Assembly (NCBI GenBank): GCA_049514215.1
Contig: JBEKVI010000005.1
Span: 1-64,000, forward strand
Reading direction: 5' to 3'
Length of the DNA: 64,000 nt
Source: BOG-994 sp049514215
GTDB lineage: Bacteria > Pseudomonadota > Gammaproteobacteria > Burkholderiales > Burkholderiaceae_D
The position numbers and the translations under genes are program-made. Position 1 is the first letter of the stretch. Each line of letters begins with the position of its first letter. The notes below the pieces were generated by a model. That model ran no database searches. It saw only the letters and a program-made list of their open reading frames with translations, and was not told the DNA's origin. Below are positions 61,901 through 64,000 of the stretch, piece by piece.

Positions 61901-62631
61901 TCAACCGCAACATGGTCGGTGCGGTCGTGGGCGTACAACCGTTTGGTGGCGAGGGCCTCTCGGGCACCGGGCCCAAAGCAGGCGGACCACTGTATCTGGC
62001 GAGGCTGGGTGGTCCATTGGGCCAAGAGCTCCTAAAGTCGGTAACGCACTCTGAGGTAGACGACGCGCAACCTCACGTGATGGCAGTAGCGCAACGCCTT
62101 AACGCGTGGAACACGGCCCTCGAGCAGACGAACACCCTTGCCTCTGGGGAACGCCAAGCCGCGGCCTTGGCAGCCGAGCGCGGCGCAAAGAGAAATCTCA
62201 TCGGACGTACTTGCCTTCTGCCGGGCCCGACCGGGGAAAACAATATTCTGTGGTTTAGCCCGCGCGAGAAAGTCGCCTGCGACGCTCAGGACCGATCCGA
62301 GCTTCTTTCGCAGATCGCGGCCGTTCTCGCCTGCGGGGGGCGACCGTTCGCCAGCCGTGTGCTCCTACCCGAATCGTTAAGAGAGTTCGTTGGCGAAATC
62401 GCCGATGAAACCGGATTTGATGCCGTGCTCGTCTCCGGCGCGGCACCTGAGCGCAATAGCCGATGGAGTGTCGGTACGGCCGCAAAAGATGAACCGATCT
62501 TACCCGTGATCATCTGGCCCAACGCCGAGAATGAAACGGTCGGGCTCTATCGGCTCTTTCATGAACGCACCGTCAGCACCAATACCGCCGCAGCGGGTGG
62601 CAATGCCTCGCTCATGACGCTGGAAGACTAG
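58939..62631 (+). CDS. putA: Bifunctional proline dehydrogenase / glutamate-semialdehyde dehydrogenase PutA (no DNA-binding domain)
   Basis: 1230-aa enzyme oxidising proline to glutamate. The FAD-containing proline dehydrogenase barrel spans about 180-480, with KLSALHPRYS, NIDAEESERLDLSLDLLE, RLVKGAYWDSEIKRAQ and CLHGMGETLYDQV. The aldehyde dehydrogenase (about 560-1060) has the general base in ETGGQNALIVDSSA and the nucleophile in SAGQRCSALR. A C-terminal domain ends in NTAAAGGNASLMTLED. The N-terminal ribbon-helix-helix repressor domain of E. coli PutA is missing, so this is a type B PutA. ATG 58939 is preferred; a GTG at 58855 would add 28 unrelated residues. Confidence 0.95.
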   Translation: MLFDLALASQTPLRAVLDTYYRAPEPECVTRMADLATEDESFRLRVRTEAARLVVAVRDKRARSGGVDALMREFSLSSEEGVALMCLAEALLRIPDPETRDALIRDKIGGGDWHSHLGRSPSLFVNAASWGLLITGKLIATHSARGLSSALARLIGRGGEPLIRRGVDLAMRMLGRQFVTGETIEEAIANGSACRARGYRYSYDMLGEAALTAHDAQKYFDAYENAIHAIGGHAGLLGFAAQDQVRLGPGISVKLSALHPRYSRAQRKRVIDELLPRLKTLARLARDYNIGLNIDAEESERLDLSLDLLEILALDSELAHWNGLGFVVQAYQKRAPYVIDWLIDLARRSQGPSERKLMIRLVKGAYWDSEIKRAQIDGQTDYPVYTRKVHTDVAYQACAKKLLGAADVLYPQFATHNAYTLAWVRESAKLARVRDDAFEFQCLHGMGETLYDQVLGQPDSPDLACRIYAPVGTHETLLAYLVRRLLENGANSSFVNRIVDESVSIDTLVSDPVETVRATCGRPHLAIPTPPNLYPDGRKNSLGFDWSSESALRELDRALSTFASQEWQAHPTTRVGEENAPNQGLSNICNPADHRDVVGKMRSASMADVEAALARSAQGAPGWMKRTGAARAQRLLACSDALEEHRLELAALAVREAGKSLGNALGEVREAVDFCRYYASQVAGLEEGTSADLRPIVCISPWNFPLAIFTGQVVAALAAGRCVLAKPAEQTPLIAARAVELFHGAGIPEDVLQIVPGDGTVGAALVAAPGIGGVLFTGSTEVARGIAATLTKAPGERVLVAETGGQNALIVDSSALAEQVVQDIVTSAFDSAGQRCSALRLLCVQEDVAESIVSMLKGAMAELSLGNPAVLACDIGPVIDGEAKKRLLDYIARMKSRGHRVTQLDASPKTDWGTFVAPTLIEIEAVSDLEGEVFGPVLHVLRYRFGEIESVVDAVNRTGYGLTMGVHSRVDEHIHAVAARAKVGNLYVNRNMVGAVVGVQPFGGEGLSGTGPKAGGPLYLARLGGPLGQELLKSVTHSEVDDAQPHVMAVAQRLNAWNTALEQTNTLASGERQAAALAAERGAKRNLIGRTCLLPGPTGENNILWFSPREKVACDAQDRSELLSQIAAVLACGGRPFASRVLLPESLREFVGEIADETGFDAVLVSGAAPERNSRWSVGTAAKDEPILPVIIWPNAENETVGLYRLFHERTVSTNTAAAGGNASLMTLED

Positions 62632-62688
62632 TGCATCTGAGCCGGTCGCCTTGGCCCAGGCCAGAAAAACGACTCGTGTATTCCCCAG

Positions 62689-62717
62689 TTGGTAGGAGTC
62701 CATTTCGTGGTTAGAAT
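62689..62717 (+). promoter_or_regulatory. Sigma-70-type promoter upstream of livH
   Basis: TTGGTA (62689-62694) and TAGAAT (62712-62717) with the ideal 17-bp spacer, in the 303-bp gap between putA and livH. It would leave a leader of about 210 nt. I see nothing else I can support in this gap apart from AGGAGAGGC just before livH. Confidence 0.5.
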
Positions 62718-62934
62718 CGGCAACCCGCGTCAACGTGCTGGACCCCGACCCGAGCTGGCCTCTTGAGGGTGATCAAGAGCAACTGGCTCAAAAATTGCAA
62801 GGGCCTGCGCACGCTCTATGAACTCGCGGTTTTTAAGGAAGTCGAGCCATGACCGGCCAAAGAGCCGGGCAAGGGTCAACTCGATGAGCGGGTGTCTGTG
62901 CACGGGATTGGCGACTTAACGATACAGGAGAGGC

Positions 62935-63864
62935 ATGGACATCTTCTTTCAGCAGATCATCAACGGGTTGGTCTTGGGTGCCATCTATGCGCTCGTCGCG
63001 CTGGGCTACACCATGGTCTATGGGATCCTGAGCCTGATCAACTTCGCGCACGGGGACGTGTTGATGGTTGGTGCATTGACCGCCTACGCCACGGTCGTGG
63101 GCGTACAGAGCATCGCGCCCAATCTCCCCGGGCCGGTCGTCCTGTTCATCGGGCTCATCGTGGCCATTCCGGTGTGCGTGATCGTGAACGTCTTGATCGA
63201 GCGCCTTGCCTATCGACCGCTACGCAACGCGCCCCGTCTGGCGCCGCTCATCACGGCCATCGGGGTCTCGCTGCTCTTGCAGACCGGCGCCATGATCATC
63301 TTCGGGCGGAACTACAAGGTGTTTCCCGCGCTCATGCCTCAGTCGCCGGTCAACTTCATCGGCGCATCGATCACCCCCACACAGATCCTGATCCTGGCGC
63401 TTGCAGCGATCATGATGGTGGGACTCGTGCTGTTGGTGGAACGCACCAAGCTCGGTCGGGCGATGCGCGCCACGGCAGAGAATCCGCGCATCGCAAGCCT
63501 GATGGGCGTCGACGCCAATTCCGTCATCGTCGCCACCTTTGCGATCGGCGCTGCCCTGGCTGCGGTCGCAGGAGTGCTCGTGGCCGCCAACTATTCGATC
63601 GCCCACTTCTATATGGGCTTCATTCCGGGTCTGAAGGCATTCACGGCCGCCGTGCTCGGGGGGATCGGCAATCTCTACGGTGCGATGGTGGGCGGTCTGC
63701 TCCTGGGAATCATCGAAAGTCTGGGAGCGGGGTACATCGGTCAGCTCACGGGCGGTTTTTTCGGCAGCAACTATCAGGACATCTTCGCCTTCGTGGTCCT
63801 CATCGTGGTCCTCACACTCAGGCCTTCGGGGATCATGGGAGAACGTGTGGCGGATCGGGCGTAG
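62935..63864 (+). CDS. livH: Branched-chain amino-acid ABC transporter permease LivH
   Basis: 309-aa inner-membrane permease with about eight helices. FQQIINGLVLGAIYALVALGYTMVYGILSLINFAHGDVLMVGA is the family opening. The coupling region GRAMRATAENPRIASLMGVDANSVIVATFAIGAALAAVAGVL and the C-terminal GFIPGLKAFTAAVLGGIGNLYGAMVGGLLLG are intact. AGGAG is 7 bp before the ATG. livM follows, and the binding protein livK is on the other side of putA. Confidence 0.95.
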   Translation: MDIFFQQIINGLVLGAIYALVALGYTMVYGILSLINFAHGDVLMVGALTAYATVVGVQSIAPNLPGPVVLFIGLIVAIPVCVIVNVLIERLAYRPLRNAPRLAPLITAIGVSLLLQTGAMIIFGRNYKVFPALMPQSPVNFIGASITPTQILILALAAIMMVGLVLLVERTKLGRAMRATAENPRIASLMGVDANSVIVATFAIGAALAAVAGVLVAANYSIAHFYMGFIPGLKAFTAAVLGGIGNLYGAMVGGLLLGIIESLGAGYIGQLTGGFFGSNYQDIFAFVVLIVVLTLRPSGIMGERVADRA

Positions 63865-63936
63865 GTTTTTGTCCGAGACGAGAAGACTTAGGGATCTGGC
63901 CAGCGAGCTGGACGACAACATCTGGGGAACCCACCA

Positions 63937-64000
63937 ATGACCGACACCGCCGTCACGTCACTTACCGGTCCGAGTTCACGCAACAAGGCCTACATAGGCA
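63937..64000 (+). CDS. livM: Probable LivM permease (5' end only)
   Basis: An ATG at 63937 opens a frame (MTDTAVTSLTGPSSRNKAYIG...) that runs off the window. Its position 72 bp after livH on the same strand and a polar N-terminal tail leading to an expected first helix suggest the partner permease LivM. Too little is visible for certainty. Confidence 0.55.
   Translation, partial: MTDTAVTSLTGPSSRNKAYIG

Noticed and set aside
62767..62850. Short GTG-initiated frame of 27 codons upstream of livH, considered as a leader peptide
   Set aside because: No runs of branched-chain codons and no terminator/antiterminator structure visible.
1..64000. Search by eye for tRNA/rRNA genes, insertion sequences, prophage genes and CRISPR arrays
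   Set aside because: No cloverleaf-like tRNA signatures, transposase motifs, phage proteins or regularly spaced repeats were seen.

Overview
This 64 kb window looks like a stretch of ordinary chromosome from a GC-rich betaproteobacterium, most likely in or near the Burkholderiales. The evidence is the dnaJ-dnaK-grpE / hemH-hrcA / nadK-recN / fur-bamE-dapB order, a zapA gene followed by 6S RNA and an EVE-domain gene, and several small families I associate with betaproteobacteria (DUF3460, a small Trp-rich protein, Kdo hydroxylase). I see no tRNA, rRNA, insertion sequence, prophage or CRISPR array. Genes are closely packed on both strands, and many neighbours overlap by 4 bp.

Layout. 1-3 kb: tail of a peptide-type ABC importer (permease, binding lipoprotein). 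3-5 kb: fabI and ilvA. 5.3-11.4 kb: an AttEFGH-like set (LolD-type ATPase, large FtsX-type permease, AttH-type lipocalin-fold protein) and an MsbA-like exporter. 11.5-14.6 kb: thyA, folA, a DUF4337 membrane protein and a D-threonine-aldolase-like enzyme. 14.6-22.3 kb: fold-III amino-acid decarboxylase, dcd, metG, a quinone oxidoreductase and an acyl-CoA dehydrogenase. 22.7-25.5 kb: an SPFH / PH-like / ribbon-helix-helix cassette with a palindromic putative operator, then DUF3460 and scpA. 25.5-32 kb: the heat-shock block with two readable sigma-32-type promoters, then hemH and hrcA. 32-36.8 kb: nadK-recN, fur, bamE and dapB. 36.8-39.4 kb: feoAB plus a small Cys-rich membrane protein. 39.7-46.1 kb: vitamin B12 uptake (btuF apart from btuBCD, which has a cobalamin riboswitch), with a ParA-like ATPase and a cold-shock gene between. 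46.3-47.1 kb: a ZapB-like coiled coil, zapA and 6S RNA. 47.2-49 kb: EVE protein, a decayed TauE/SafE-type transporter remnant and Kdo hydroxylase. 49-53.5 kb: a malonate/malonyl-CoA operon with a divergent GntR regulator. 53.5-57.3 kb: lgt, a LysR regulator divergent from ilvD, and the small Trp-rich protein. 57.5-64 kb: branched-chain amino-acid ABC transporter genes (livK, then livH-livM) split by putA.

How the genes work together. Metal and cofactor supply is a theme: Fur, FeoAB, ferrochelatase and B12 uptake. Envelope biogenesis is another: BamE, Lgt, KdoO, FabI and the LolD/FtsX-type machinery. Nucleotide and folate supply (thyA, folA, dcd) and amino-acid metabolism (ilvA, ilvD, dapB, putA, liv) make up much of the rest. 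I found no clearly new defence or mobile system. The least explained items are the SPFH/PH/RHH cassette with its palindrome, the CxxCxxCxxC protein next to feoB, the doubly anchored solute-binding protein, and several compact regulatory structures (twin sigma-32 promoters, a hairpin that carries both stop codons of recN and fur, a LysR box touching its own start codon).
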